DNA of 64,000 nt from Amycolatopsis acidiphila (GCF_021391495.1 NZ_CP090063.1:7006001-7070000), one strand, 5' to 3'; shown: positions 1 through 8,590, numbered from the stretch's first letter. Numbers and translations are program-made. The notes: generated by a model not told the origin, from the letters alone.

Positions 1-495
1 AACTGGAGCGACGCCGGTGCCCAGCGTCAGATCGCTGCCGCGCAGGAGGCCGGGGTGCGCGCCGGGATCCGGCACTACGCCCGCCCCGGCGCCCCGCAGG
101 ACCAGGCCGAGCACTGCGTCCGCCTGGGCAAGCAGCTCGGCGTGTTCGGCCCCGGCTCGCTCGCGCCCGCGCTCGAGGTGGACGCCGTGGGCGTGGACGA
201 CCGGTTCATCAAGGCCTGGATCAAGGGCGTCCGCCACGCCGCGGGCATCCGGCGCGTGCTCGTCTACGCCCGCTACGACACCTGGCTGCACCACCTGCGG
301 CCGGACAAGTGGGCCGACTCCGACGTGGTGCTGTGGGTGCGCCGGCACAACGGCATCCCGGGCAGACCCGGCTGGTTCCACCCGCGGCTGGGCCTGCACC
401 AGCACCGCGCCGCCCCGATCGCGCCCGGGCTGAACGGCCCGATCGGCCTCGACGCGATCGTCTACCCGTTCACGATGACGGACGTCCTGCTGTAG
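1..495 (+). CDS. GH25-like glycoside hydrolase (5' partial)
   Basis: The reading frame is open from the first base of the window and stops at TAG 493-495, so the start lies upstream. The 164 visible residues look like the C-terminal part of a lysozyme-type GH25 barrel. They show a beta-strand followed by GIRHYARPGAPQDQAEH (the usual G-x-YHF...QA element), an acidic strand LEVDAVGVDD where the family has its D-x-E, then LVYARYDTW, LWVRRH and a closing GLHQHRAAPIAPG...GLDAIVY resembling the usual W-x-x-HQY...G-x-D end. The catalytic acidic pair is not perfectly recognisable, so it may be a divergent or inactive member. It is tail-to-tail with the DUF4185 gene, with 10 bases between the stops. 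Confidence 0.55.
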   Translation, partial: NWSDAGAQRQIAAAQEAGVRAGIRHYARPGAPQDQAEHCVRLGKQLGVFGPGSLAPALEVDAVGVDDRFIKAWIKGVRHAAGIRRVLVYARYDTWLHHLRPDKWADSDVVLWVRRHNGIPGRPGWFHPRLGLHQHRAAPIAPGLNGPIGLDAIVYPFTMTDVLL

Positions 496-505
496 CCGAC
501 CGCGC

Positions 506-1489
506 TCACCCGGCGGCGAGCCGCGACCGCATGAGGAACACGTTGTACGGGCCCCACTGCGACATCAGGTAGTAGATGTCAGGGCCGTCAAGGGCCCACG
601 GGTGGAGATAGCCGCCGTACAGGCCGGGGTACTGCGCCCCGGGGACGGCCACCTCGCCCGGGGACCACGGGCCTTCGAGGCGGTCGGCGGTGTGCAGCAG
701 GATCGCGCCGCCGGGGTCGTCGAGGTGCATCGCGAGCCACTGTCCCAAGTGGACGTCGTAGGCGACGGAGAGCTCGCCGACCGGGCCGGGCAGCACCGGT
801 ACGGCGGCGGACTCGTCGCGCGTCCAGCCGGTGCCGGTGAAGTACTCGTAGGCCTGGGCGTTCAGGATTTCGGGCACCGCCGCGCGGGCGAGGTAGGCGT
901 CGCCGTGGCGGCCGTTGGTGGTGCCGAAGAGGTACAGGTGGTCCCCGTGGCGGGCGAATGCGCCCATCTGGAACGGGTCGTCGCGGCGGCTCTTCCGGTT
1001 GCGCCAGCGGGCGTCGGACGGCTTTTCCCAGGTGACGCCGCCATCCGCGGAGTAGGCGATGCCGCCGTAGTTGGTGTGCCAGTAGCCGGGCGGCCCCCAC
1101 TCGCGGACGGACATGTACTGCACGTACTGGACGCCGTCGATCGCGATGCCCGTGTTCGGGATGACGGTGACCTCGCCGCGTCGCTTGTCGCGCGGGATGA
1201 CCTGGGCGGCCGTGCCGTCGGGGCGGGGGATGAAGCCGTCGAGCAGCAGGCCCTGGGAGAGGTCCGTCGTCCGGGAGAACCCGAGGACGTTGCACCGCCA
1301 GTCCGCGCTGTTCGGGCCGCCGCCGTCGCCGCCCCATCCCTCGCCGAAGGTGTCCCCGAACAGCACGAACACCCGCCCGTCGCCGCCGTCCCACAGGATC
1401 CCGAGATCGGTCCCGTGCACGGCGAACCGCCGGTCGGTGTACCCGGGCCCGGTCACCTTCGCGACGAGCTCCGTCCCCTCGACTCGCAT
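506..1489 (-). CDS. DUF4185 domain protein
   Basis: The protein has 327 residues and matches the DUF4185 family, a beta-propeller-like fold seen in secreted or cell-surface proteins of actinobacteria. Visible family features are the opening GPGYTDRRFAVHGTDLGILWD, the strand RVFVLFGDTFGEG, and repeated aromatic-Gly strands such as HLYLFGTTNGR and QYPGLYGGYLHPWA. No signal peptide is visible from the chosen start. The frame extends upstream to a GTG at 1531, but that codon lies inside a CRP-like palindrome and has no ribosome site. I therefore prefer ATG at 1489, which has a purine-rich GGGAGG very close upstream. Function is unknown; sugar binding or hydrolysis is only a family-level guess. 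Confidence 0.75.
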   Translation of the reverse strand: MRVEGTELVAKVTGPGYTDRRFAVHGTDLGILWDGGDGRVFVLFGDTFGEGWGGDGGGPNSADWRCNVLGFSRTTDLSQGLLLDGFIPRPDGTAAQVIPRDKRRGEVTVIPNTGIAIDGVQYVQYMSVREWGPPGYWHTNYGGIAYSADGGVTWEKPSDARWRNRKSRRDDPFQMGAFARHGDHLYLFGTTNGRHGDAYLARAAVPEILNAQAYEYFTGTGWTRDESAAVPVLPGPVGELSVAYDVHLGQWLAMHLDDPGGAILLHTADRLEGPWSPGEVAVPGAQYPGLYGGYLHPWALDGPDIYYLMSQWGPYNVFLMRSRLAAG

Positions 1490-1516
1490 GCCTCCCACGT
1501 TAGGCGATGCAGATTT

Positions 1517-1532
1517 TGTGACGCGGGTCACG
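1517..1532. promoter_or_regulatory. CRP/GlxR-like palindrome
   Basis: TGTGA (1517-1521), six bases, then TCACG (1528-1532) matches the TGTGA-N6-TCACA form of CRP-family sites with one mismatch. It lies 28 bases upstream of the preferred start of the DUF4185 gene, in the gap between that gene and the rightward small gene, so it could serve either. Regulation by a CRP homologue is inference. Confidence 0.4.
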
Positions 1533-1615
1533 CGAACGCGATAAGATCAGCGTTTCTGTCGTCGCCAGCAGGGAGGATGGAGCAAGACAAGAGCCGAGGT
1601 GCGACCGGAGGCGTT

Positions 1616-1804
1616 ATGACGACCATTGTGAAGGTCAGCCGTGCCACGCTGCTCGCTCGCCGTGCCCGAATTCTTCGGCGTCTGGGCACGAACCTCGAAG
1701 AGTTCACCGAGCGCGCGCATGCCTTCGGTCTCGTCGGCGAAGAATGGGACGCTTGGGACCAACTCCAGAACATCGCGTTCCTGCTCGGCGATGACAGGTC
1801 CTGA
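1616..1804 (+). CDS. Small hypothetical protein (62 aa)
   Basis: The start ATG at 1616 has a good ribosome site (CCGGAGG, 1606-1611). The product begins MTTIVKVSRATLLARR, is basic in its first half and acidic with tryptophans in its second half (EEWDAWDQLQNIAFLLGDD). It resembles the short upstream member of two-gene cassettes of unknown function; I do not recognise a named family. Its last 14 bases overlap the next frame (start 1791), suggesting translational coupling. A toxin-antitoxin-like relation is possible but only from layout and size. Confidence 0.5.
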   Translation: MTTIVKVSRATLLARRARILRRLGTNLEEFTERAHAFGLVGEEWDAWDQLQNIAFLLGDDRS

Positions 1805-2463
1805 CCTCGCGACGGAAGTCCAGCTGTTCACCGCCGAAACGGAGACTTTGCTGCGCGCCTGCTTCTCGCGGGTGAACGAGCCGAGGATCGAGGACAGCGG
1901 TGCTCGTGTCGTCGTCGAGATCAGCGCGGTGGCCTCGGGCAGGACGGGCAGGAGCTCGCCGACCTCGACATCTGTCAGCGGTTCTGCCTCGACAGCACGG
2001 AGGCGTACCTGGCGGTCGAGCAATCGGTGTTCAAGGTGACGGCGAAGGTCGACCGGACACCCATCGCCAGGTACGACTACGACCGCGAGGCCCGCGCGAA
2101 GCCGTCATCGCACATCCAGATTCACGCCCACCGCGGCGCGATCTCGCACCTGCTTTCCCAAGCGGGCCATCCGAACCACACGCACTCGAGTCGCTGCACT
2201 TCCCGACCGGTGGCGCGCGTTTCCGGCCGTCACTGGAGGACCTGCTGGAGTTCCTCATCCGCGACTGCAGGTTCGCCGCCAAGGACGGTTGGCACCGGGC
2301 TGTACGCGAAGGCCGGGAACGGTGGCGACGGCGTCAGCTCCGATCTATCGTTCGCGCCGTACCGAGCGAGGACGTGTCAGTTCTGAAGGAGCTCGGCTAC
2401 ACAGTCATCGCACCCCCGGCAGGTGTCGAGCAGGACAGGTCGAAACCCCTGCACAGCTGGTGA
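1791..2463 (+). pseudogene. Frameshifted hypothetical partner protein
   Basis: Three reading frames in succession encode one plausible protein of about 220 residues. The frame from ATG 1791 gives MTGPDLATEVQLFTAETETL and runs to about 1935. A second frame continues with ELADLDICQRFCLDSTEAYL and KVDRTPIARYDYDREAR to about 2165. A third ends with RFRPSLEDLLEFLIRDCRF and ELGYTVIAPP, stopping at 2461-2463. At least two single-base shifts are therefore present. The pieces join smoothly, so the gene is recently broken or the assembly has errors here. Family unknown; it overlaps and was probably coupled to the small gene before it. It ends five bases before the convergent response-regulator stop. 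Confidence 0.6.
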
Positions 2464-2467
2464 ACGC

Positions 2468-3124
2468 CTAGGCACGCCAGCTGTACTCGTGCTCCGGCCG
2501 GCCTGTCGCGCCGTAGCGGAGGCGCATTTCGACCGTGCCGGCCTCGGCCAGGGCCGTGAGGTAGCGCTGCGCCGTGGCGCGGGCCACGCCCAACTCGTTC
2601 GCGATCTCCGCCGCCGAGAGTGGGCGCGCCGCGCGCTGGAGCTGCTCGGACACCAGCCGCGCGGTCGCGCTCGACTGGCCTTTCGGCGTCGCCGCGCGGT
2701 CCTGTTCGTGCAGGACGCGGAAGGCCCGGTCGAGGCCGGCCTGGTCCAGGTTCCGGTCGTCCGCGACGAGCTGCCGGTACCGGGCATACGCGGTCAGCCG
2801 CTCCGCGAACTGGCGCGTGGTGAACGGCTTGATCAGGTAGTTCAGCGCCCCGCCGCGGACCGCCGCGCGCACCGAGCGGGTGTCCGTCGCCGCGGACAGG
2901 ATGATCGTGTCGGTCTGCAGCTCCGCCAGCAGGCTCAGCCCCGACTCGTCCGGCAGGTAGACGTCGAGCAGCACCAGGTCCGGCGACAGCTCCCGCACCC
3001 GCGCGCGGGCCTCGGCGGCGGTGTGCGCCGTGCCGACCACCGCGAACCCCGGCACCGCCTCGACGAACCCCGCGTGCACACCGGCGACCCGGAAGTCGTC
3101 GTCCACGATCAGGGTGCGGATCAT
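2468..3124 (-). CDS. CitB/DcuR-type response regulator
   Basis: The product has 218 residues: a receiver domain (1-120) with the acidic pair in LIVDDD, phospho-acceptor Asp in LVLLDVYLPD and Lys in YLIKPF, then a linker and a winged HTH (about 150-218) containing LSAAEIANELGVARATAQRYL. This is the layout of CitB/DcuR/DctR regulators that sense di- and tricarboxylates through a partner kinase. The frame extends to 3202, but the start at 3124 begins exactly at MIRTLIVDDD and overlaps the kinase stop by four bases (ATGA), which fixes it. The expected target is the divergent ABC transporter operon at 4941. Confidence 0.9.
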   Translation of the reverse strand: MIRTLIVDDDFRVAGVHAGFVEAVPGFAVVGTAHTAAEARARVRELSPDLVLLDVYLPDESGLSLLAELQTDTIILSAATDTRSVRAAVRGGALNYLIKPFTTRQFAERLTAYARYRQLVADDRNLDQAGLDRAFRVLHEQDRAATPKGQSSATARLVSEQLQRAARPLSAAEIANELGVARATAQRYLTALAEAGTVEMRLRYGATGRPEHEYSWRA

Positions 3125-4725
3125 GCCTCCCCCTCCAGCAGCTCCGGCAGCGCCGCGACGAACAACGCGCCCCGGTCCGCACCGCCCGCGTCCGCGAGCC
3201 ACACGTCACCGCCCCGTGCCCGCGCCGCCTGCCGGGCCAGCGCCAGCCCCAGCCCGTGCCCCGGCGCGATCTTGGTCGACACGCCTTCGTCGAACAGCGT
3301 GTCCCGCAGGTCCGGCGCGATCCCCGCTCCACTGTCCATAACGGACACATGCAAGGTGGTTCCTTCGTCGAGCAAGGCGATTTCGACGGTCGAAGGACGC
3401 CGCGAGCCCATCCGCGCGGCGTGCAGCGCGTTGTCCAGCAGGTTGCCGACGACGGTGTTCACGGCGATCGGATCGGTCACCGTGGCAGGCACCCAGGAGT
3501 CGTCCGACAGCCCGAGTGTGACCCCTTTTTCCTGCGCCTGCTCGATCTTCGCGACCAGCAGTGCCTGCAGGTACGGGTCGGTCACGCTGTCCCCGATCGC
3601 GCCGGGACTCAACATCGAGGTGTCGGTCAGGGTCTGCAGGTACTCGATCGCCTCGCCGTTGTGCCCGAGCTGCAGGAGCCCGGACAAGGTGTGCAGCCGG
3701 TTGCTGAACTCGTGCCGCTGCGCACGCAGGCCGTCCGACAGGGACCGGACCGCGTCGAGCTCGCGGGTGAGCGCGTCGAGATCGGTGCGGTCGCGGAATG
3801 TCAGCACTGTGCCGAGATCCCGCTCGTCCCGGCGCACCGCCCGCGAGTTCACCACGAGCACCCGGTTTCCGGCCACGGCAAGGAGATTGTCCACCTGCTG
3901 CCGTTCTGCAACCGCTTTCCCGAGCCGCGGCGACAGGTCCAGTTCGGACACCTGCGCACCCACGGGTAACGGCTTTCCCAGCAGCCGCTCGGCTTCGTCG
4001 TTGCGCGCGGACACGCGGCCCACCGCGTCGACGGCCAGCATGCCCTCGCCGATGCCGTGCAACACGGCCTCCCGCTCGTACAACAACTCCGTCAGCTCAC
4101 GCGGTTCCAGCCCGTGCGTCAGCCGGTTCAACCGCCTGGTCAGCAGCGCCGACGCGCCCACCCCGAGCGCGAGCGCGCCGACCGCGAACAGTGCGCAGGT
4201 GAGGATCAACCGGCCCAGATCCCCTGTCGCCGCACCGATCTCGTACCCGACACTGACCTCGCCGACGATCCGGTCGTCCGCGGTCCTGATGGGCGTCTTG
4301 CTGCGGACCGACTGGCCCAGCGTGCCCGCCTGCACGGCGCTGACCACGTCCTTGCCCGCCAGCGCTTCCGACGGATCCGTGCTCACCAGCTTGCCGATCT
4401 GGCTGACGTCGGGATGCGCGAGCCGGATACCCCGATCATCGGTGATGACCACGAACAGCGCCCCGGTCCGCGCGGTCACGGCCTGCACCTGCTGCTCGAG
4501 CTCGCCACCCGGTCGTCTCGCGGCGGCGTTCGCGACGACCACCGGATCGACGGCCACCGTATGGGCGATGCCCAGCGCGCGCTCGCCGTACTGCTCACGC
4601 AGCGTGCCCCACAGCAGCCAGCTCACCAGTGCCAGCCCGACCGCCAGCAGCAGCACCACGACCCCGATCTGGAGGATCAGGATCTGCCGCGAGAACCGCA
4701 TGCGACCGAAGACGCCGTTGTCCAT
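3121..4725 (-). CDS. CitA/DcuS-type sensor histidine kinase
   Basis: The 534-residue membrane sensor has a first membrane helix at about 13-36, an extracytoplasmic sCache domain (about 37-165) with the family strand DRGIRLAHPDVSQIGK, a second helix (about 172-195) and a PAS domain (about 205-320). A SpoOB-type dimerisation helix follows with phospho-acceptor His in RAQRHEFSNRLHTLSGLLQ. The C-terminal HATPase has the N box (NLLDNALHAA), G1 (DSGAGI) and G2 (GHGLGLAL). The architecture is that of citrate, malate or C4-dicarboxylate sensors. It is co-transcribed with its regulator and divergent from an ABC importer, so the sensed ligand may be the imported one. Confidence 0.9.
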   Translation of the reverse strand: MDNGVFGRMRFSRQILILQIGVVVLLLAVGLALVSWLLWGTLREQYGERALGIAHTVAVDPVVVANAAARRPGGELEQQVQAVTARTGALFVVITDDRGIRLAHPDVSQIGKLVSTDPSEALAGKDVVSAVQAGTLGQSVRSKTPIRTADDRIVGEVSVGYEIGAATGDLGRLILTCALFAVGALALGVGASALLTRRLNRLTHGLEPRELTELLYEREAVLHGIGEGMLAVDAVGRVSARNDEAERLLGKPLPVGAQVSELDLSPRLGKAVAERQQVDNLLAVAGNRVLVVNSRAVRRDERDLGTVLTFRDRTDLDALTRELDAVRSLSDGLRAQRHEFSNRLHTLSGLLQLGHNGEAIEYLQTLTDTSMLSPGAIGDSVTDPYLQALLVAKIEQAQEKGVTLGLSDDSWVPATVTDPIAVNTVVGNLLDNALHAARMGSRRPSTVEIALLDEGTTLHVSVMDSGAGIAPDLRDTLFDEGVSTKIAPGHGLGLALARQAARARGGDVWLADAGGADRGALFVAALPELLEGEA

Positions 4726-4832
4726 TTCGGGAGATTACTGCGGCGCGAAGCGTCTCGGTGAGGGGCGGCGGTCGGGCGAGGGGCTGGCGGATACCCACTG
4801 CTCAAGACACTGAGCTTAATGTGCGAAACGCT

Positions 4833-4861
4833 CAGAACGCGCGAGAGACAGGCAGAACGCG
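4833..4861. promoter_or_regulatory. 20-bp-phased direct repeats between sensor kinase and ABC operon
   Basis: CAGAACGCG occurs at 4833-4841 and again at 4853-4861, exactly 20 bases (two helical turns) apart, with a related CGAAACGC just upstream at 4824-4831. Direct repeats in phase are typical of response-regulator binding. The rest of the 215-base gap (4726-4940) holds no gene; the downstream ATPase has its ribosome site AAGGAG at 4928-4933. Binding by the neighbouring CitB-like regulator is inference. Confidence 0.4.
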
Positions 4862-4940
4862 AACAAGCTTCACGCGCGGGACACGGCTTCTTAACCTCCG
4901 TCACACGGTCCACCCAACCGAGTGACGAAGGAGTCACCCG

Positions 4941-5747
4941 ATGTCCTCACCACTGATCGAACTGGTCGGTGCCACCAAGCGGTTCCCCAGCGGGAGCGGT
5001 TCGGTGCACACCGCGGTTCGGGAGCTCGATCTGACCGTCGACCCGGGCGAGTTCGTCGCCGTGGTCGGACCCACCGGGTGCGGCAAGTCCACCACGCTGT
5101 CGCTGGTCTCCGGCCTGCAGCCGGCCTCCGCGGGGCAGGTGCGCGTCAACGGCGAGCCCGTCACGTCCATTCCGGACGGTGTCGGCTACATGTTCCAGAC
5201 GGACGCCGTGATGCCGTGGCGCTCGGTGCTCGACAACGTCGCCTCGGGCCCGCGGTTCCGGGGCGCCTCGAAGGCCGAGGCCCGCCGGCAGGCCGCCGAC
5301 TGGGTCGAGCGCGTCGGCCTCGCCGGGTTCGAGAAGTACTACCCGCACCAGCTCTCGGGCGGGATGCGCAAGCGGGTCGCACTGGCCCAGACCCTGGTGA
5401 CCAGGCCGCGGATCATGCTGATGGACGAGCCGTTCTCGGCGCTCGACGTGCAGACCCGCGCGCTGATGCAGGACGAGCTGCTGCGGTTGTGGTCGGGCAG
5501 CGGCGCCGCTGTGGTGTTCGTGACCCACGACCTCGAAGAGGCGATCGTGCTGGCCGACAAGGTCGTCGTGCTGACCACGAGCCCGGCGACCGTCAAGGAC
5601 GTGTTCACCATCGACCTGCCGCGCCCGCGGAAGGTCGAAGAGCTGCGCATCACCGAGGAGTTCCTGGGGATCTACCGCGAGGTGTGGGAGTCGCTGCGCG
5701 TGGAGGTCGACAAGGCCCGGACGAAGGGAGCGAGTGATGTCGCTTGA
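4941..5747 (+). CDS. NitT/TauT-family ABC transporter ATPase
   Basis: This is a 268-residue nucleotide-binding subunit with Walker A GPTGCGKS (about 44-51), Q-loop YMFQTDAVMPW, signature LSGGMRKRVALAQ, Walker B IMLMDEPFSALD and the H-loop VTHDLEEA. The Q-loop context and signature match the SsuB/TauB/NrtD group that imports nitrate, sulfonates, taurine or pyrimidine precursors. The start ATG follows AAGGAG at a good distance. It forms an operon with the permease, whose start overlaps the end of this gene, and with a lipoprotein receptor. Confidence 0.92.
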   Translation: MSSPLIELVGATKRFPSGSGSVHTAVRELDLTVDPGEFVAVVGPTGCGKSTTLSLVSGLQPASAGQVRVNGEPVTSIPDGVGYMFQTDAVMPWRSVLDNVASGPRFRGASKAEARRQAADWVERVGLAGFEKYYPHQLSGGMRKRVALAQTLVTRPRIMLMDEPFSALDVQTRALMQDELLRLWSGSGAAVVFVTHDLEEAIVLADKVVVLTTSPATVKDVFTIDLPRPRKVEELRITEEFLGIYREVWESLRVEVDKARTKGASDVA

Positions 5748-6615
5748 GACCGCAGGCACGCCGATTCTGGTGCAGCCGGAGACCGAGGAGATGATCCTGG
5801 CCCGCCAGCGCAAGGCCGTGGGCCGGCGCCGGCGCAACACCTGGTTGCTACGGCTGGGAATCGTCGTGGTGTGGCTCGGCAGCTGGGAGCTCGCCGCCAC
5901 GTTGTGGATCGACCCGTTCTTCTACTCGAAGCCCTCCCGCATCTGGGACCGGCTGGTCGGCTGGTTCACCGCGGGCACCGATTTCGGCTCGATCTGGTAC
6001 CAGCTGTGGGTCACCGTCGAGGAGGCCGTGTTCGGGTTCGTGCTCGGCGCGCTCGCCGGGGTCGTGCTCGGCGTGCTCCTCGGGCGCAGTCAGTACCTCG
6101 CCGACGTGCTGGCGCCGTTCATCAAGGCGGCCAACGCCGTGCCCCGGATCGTGCTCGCCTCGCTGTTCGTGATCTGGTTCGGCCTCGGGCTGGCCTCGAA
6201 GGTCGCGACCGTGATCGTGCTGGTGTTCTTCGCGGTGTTCTTCAACGCCTTCACCGGCGCCCGGGAGGTGGACCGCAACCTGATCGACAACGCGCGCATC
6301 CTCGGCGCGCGTCCCGTCCAGGTGCTGCGGTCGATCGTGCTGCCCAGCGCCACGTCGTGGATCCTGTCCTCGCTGCACACCGCGTTCGGCTTCGCACTGA
6401 TCGGCGCCGTGGTCGGTGAGTACGCCGGTTCCAAGGCCGGCATCGGCTTCCTGATCGCGAACGCGCAGGGCACGTTCGACTCGGCGGGCATCTACGCCGC
6501 CATGATCATCATCACCGTCGTCGCCCTGCTCGCCGAATGGGGCATCGGACATCTCGAGAACCGGCTGCTGCGCTGGCGGCCGTCGATTTCCGCCCAGACC
6601 ACCTCGGCCGTCTAG
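5737..6615 (+). CDS. NitT/TauT-family ABC transporter permease
   Basis: This is an SsuC/TauC-like membrane subunit of 292 residues with about six helices: one at about 36-56, then a cluster from about 90 to 275. The EAA-type loop that docks the ATPase is visible as AREVDRNLIDNARILGARP. ATG 5737 is preceded by AAGGGAG (5724-5730) and overlaps the ATPase gene by 11 bases. The frame also contains a GTG immediately before this ATG. Role: transmembrane pore of the importer. Confidence 0.9.
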   Translation: MSLETAGTPILVQPETEEMILARQRKAVGRRRRNTWLLRLGIVVVWLGSWELAATLWIDPFFYSKPSRIWDRLVGWFTAGTDFGSIWYQLWVTVEEAVFGFVLGALAGVVLGVLLGRSQYLADVLAPFIKAANAVPRIVLASLFVIWFGLGLASKVATVIVLVFFAVFFNAFTGAREVDRNLIDNARILGARPVQVLRSIVLPSATSWILSSLHTAFGFALIGAVVGEYAGSKAGIGFLIANAQGTFDSAGIYAAMIIITVVALLAEWGIGHLENRLLRWRPSISAQTTSAV

Positions 6616-6631
6616 AAAGGACACCGGATCA

Positions 6632-7681
6632 ATGAGGATTCGCAGGATCGCCGCCGCCGTCGCCGCGCTCGCCCTTGTCGTGGGCGCGACGACCGCCTGT
6701 CAGGACTCGCGCGTCGCGCAGACCGGGGCGAACGGCAAACCGAAGGTGACGATCATCGTCGGTGGCCTCGAGAAGGTCATCTACCTGCCCGCGATGCTGA
6801 CCCAGCAGCTGGGCAACTTCACCGCACAGGGCCTCGACGTCGAACTGCAGGGCGAGCAGTCGGGTGCCACCGCGGAGACCTCGCTCGTGGCCAAGCAGGT
6901 CGACGGCGTGGTCGGGTTCTACGACCACACGATCGACCTGCAGGCGAAGGACCAGTGCATCCAGAGCGTGGTGCAGATGGCCAACATCCCCGGTGAGGCG
7001 GAGGTCATCGGCACCGCGAGCGCGGGCAGCATCAACAGCGCCGCGGATTTCAAGGGCAAGAAGCTGGGCGTGACCTCGCTCGGGTCGTCGACCGACTTCC
7101 TGACGAAGGCGCTCGCGGCGAAGGCGGGCGTCGGGGCCGACCAGTACACGCCGGTGAAGGTCGGCGCCGGGCAGACGTTCATCGCCGGACTGGACAACGG
7201 CGGCATCGACGGCGGTATGACGACCGACCCGACCATCGCGCAGCTGACCAACACGGGCAAGGCGAAGGTGCTCTACGACATGCGCACCGTCGAGGGCACG
7301 AAGGCCGCGCTCGGCGGCCTGTACCCGGCGACCTCGCTGTACCTGAACTGCGACTTCGTGAAGCAGAACCACGACGTGGTGCAGAAGCTCGCCAACGCCT
7401 TCGTGGCCACGCTCAAGTGGATCGGCCAGCACACCCCGGAGGAGATCGCCGCGAAGATGCCGCCCTCCTACAGCGGCGGTGACCAGGCGTTGTACGTGAA
7501 GTCGATCAAGGACAGCATCGGGATGTTCAACACCGACGGGAAGATGGACCCCGCGGGCGCGAAGAACGCGCTCGAGGTGCTGTCGTCGTTCTCGACGAAC
7601 GTCAAGCCCCGCAAGGATTCCATCGACCTGTCGAAGACCTACACGACAGAGTTCGTGGACGCGGCGGCCGGCCAGGGCTGA
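6632..7681 (+). CDS. NMT1/ThiY-like ABC transporter substrate-binding lipoprotein
   Basis: The 349-residue receptor begins with a lipoprotein signal peptide (basic MRIRRIAA, hydrophobic stretch, then GATTAC with the lipidated Cys at about 23). The mature part is a type II periplasmic-binding fold of the NMT1/SsuA group: KVTIIVGGLEKVIYLPAMLT at the start, KGKKLGVTSLGSSTDFL in the second lobe and GGIDGGMTTDPTIAQL near the hinge. It is the third gene of the importer operon, with AAAGGA upstream. The ligand cannot be told from sequence. The CitA-like sensor next door argues for an organic acid or related anion, while family precedent argues for an aromatic or sulfur compound. Confidence 0.9.
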   Translation: MRIRRIAAAVAALALVVGATTACQDSRVAQTGANGKPKVTIIVGGLEKVIYLPAMLTQQLGNFTAQGLDVELQGEQSGATAETSLVAKQVDGVVGFYDHTIDLQAKDQCIQSVVQMANIPGEAEVIGTASAGSINSAADFKGKKLGVTSLGSSTDFLTKALAAKAGVGADQYTPVKVGAGQTFIAGLDNGGIDGGMTTDPTIAQLTNTGKAKVLYDMRTVEGTKAALGGLYPATSLYLNCDFVKQNHDVVQKLANAFVATLKWIGQHTPEEIAAKMPPSYSGGDQALYVKSIKDSIGMFNTDGKMDPAGAKNALEVLSSFSTNVKPRKDSIDLSKTYTTEFVDAAAGQG

Positions 7682-7692
7682 GCAACCTCCCG

Positions 7693-7724
7693 ACGGGGCC
7701 GGGCGCGAGCACCCGGCCCCGTTT
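7693..7724 (+). terminator. Rho-independent terminator of the ABC operon
   Basis: An 11-bp perfect stem is formed by ACGGGGCCGGG (7693-7703) and its complement (7712-7722) around an eight-base loop, followed by TTT. It starts 12 bases after the receptor stop codon. Confidence 0.8.
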
Positions 7725-7864
7725 ACCTTTCCTTGAATCTTCCTTGGTTGGTGATTTTGATCCGAAAGTAGCTGTTGGCGAGGAAGCTTCGATATCGATA
7801 ATTACCGGCGGTGCACCCCCGATCACGCTCGAGTCCCCTGCCGATGAACGGATTGGAACCCGCT

Positions 7865-8554
7865 ATGAAACCGACCCTCTCCCGCTGCGCGGGCATGCTC
7901 GCCGTCGCAGCTGTCGCCACCACCGCCTTCGCGGGCACGGCGACGGCGGCGCCCGTCTTCGGGGCGCAGAACTTCTCCGGTGGAAACTGGGGTGGTTACG
8001 TGAGTTTCGGCAGCTTCACCACCGCGACGGCCAGCTGGGTCGAACCGTCGGTCACCTGCAACTCGACCAACGACCTGTTCGCCCCGTGGGTCGGCATCGA
8101 CGGCGACGGCTCGTCGACGGTCGAGCAGACCGGGGTCGCGACCGACTGCTCCAGCGGTTCCGCCGTGTACCAGGCGTGGTACGAGATGTACCCGGCCGCG
8201 CCGGTGTACTACAGCAACCCGGTCAGCGCGGGTGACCACATCTCCGCGACGGTGACCCGGACCGGCACCAGCACGTACAACCTGGTCATCAGCGACACCA
8301 CCAAGGGCTGGTCGAAGACCACCACGAAGTCGCTGTCGTCGAAGCACTCGTCCGCCGAGGCGATCATCGAGTCCCCGACCGACTCGTACCCGAGCATCAG
8401 CGGCGGGGTGAAGTTCACCGGGGTCAAGTTCGACGGGACGAACCTCGCGTCGACCTCGCCGTCCGCGCTCGACGCCGACGACCGGGGCTCCTACACCTGG
8501 ATCCCGGGTGCCATCGCGTCCGACGGCACCGACTTCACGATGACGCGCCACTAG
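7865..8554 (+). CDS. Secreted G1-family glutamic endopeptidase
   Basis: The protein of 229 residues has an N-terminal Sec signal peptide (about 1-29, cleavage near ATAAP). The mature part matches eqolisins (peptidase family G1): SGGNWGGYV at the start, APWVGIDGDGSSTVEQTGV carrying the catalytic Gln, WYEMYP, and SSAEAIIESP carrying the catalytic Glu. The eqolisin beta-sandwich uses this Gln/Glu dyad to cleave proteins at acidic pH, outside the cell. The start at ATG 7865 places the signal peptide correctly; the frame extends upstream to 7811 without a signal-like sequence. It is a single gene between two hairpins. Confidence 0.9.
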   Translation: MKPTLSRCAGMLAVAAVATTAFAGTATAAPVFGAQNFSGGNWGGYVSFGSFTTATASWVEPSVTCNSTNDLFAPWVGIDGDGSSTVEQTGVATDCSSGSAVYQAWYEMYPAAPVYYSNPVSAGDHISATVTRTGTSTYNLVISDTTKGWSKTTTKSLSSKHSSAEAIIESPTDSYPSISGGVKFTGVKFDGTNLASTSPSALDADDRGSYTWIPGAIASDGTDFTMTRH

Positions 8555-8562
8555 CCGGCTTC

Positions 8563-8590
8563 GCCGCCTCCGGCGCATCCCGGAGGCGGC
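8563..8590. terminator. Strong hairpin after the G1 peptidase gene
   Basis: GCCGCCTCCGG (8563-8573) pairs perfectly with CCGGAGGCGGC (8580-8590) around a six-base loop, nine bases after the peptidase stop. There is no T tract, as is common for actinobacterial terminators. Confidence 0.65.

Noticed and set aside
2423..4813. 796-codon plus-strand frame over the two-component genes
   Set aside because: It is antisense to a complete response regulator and kinase, is rich in Arg/Ser/Thr/Pro without domains, and arises from the codon bias of the real genes.
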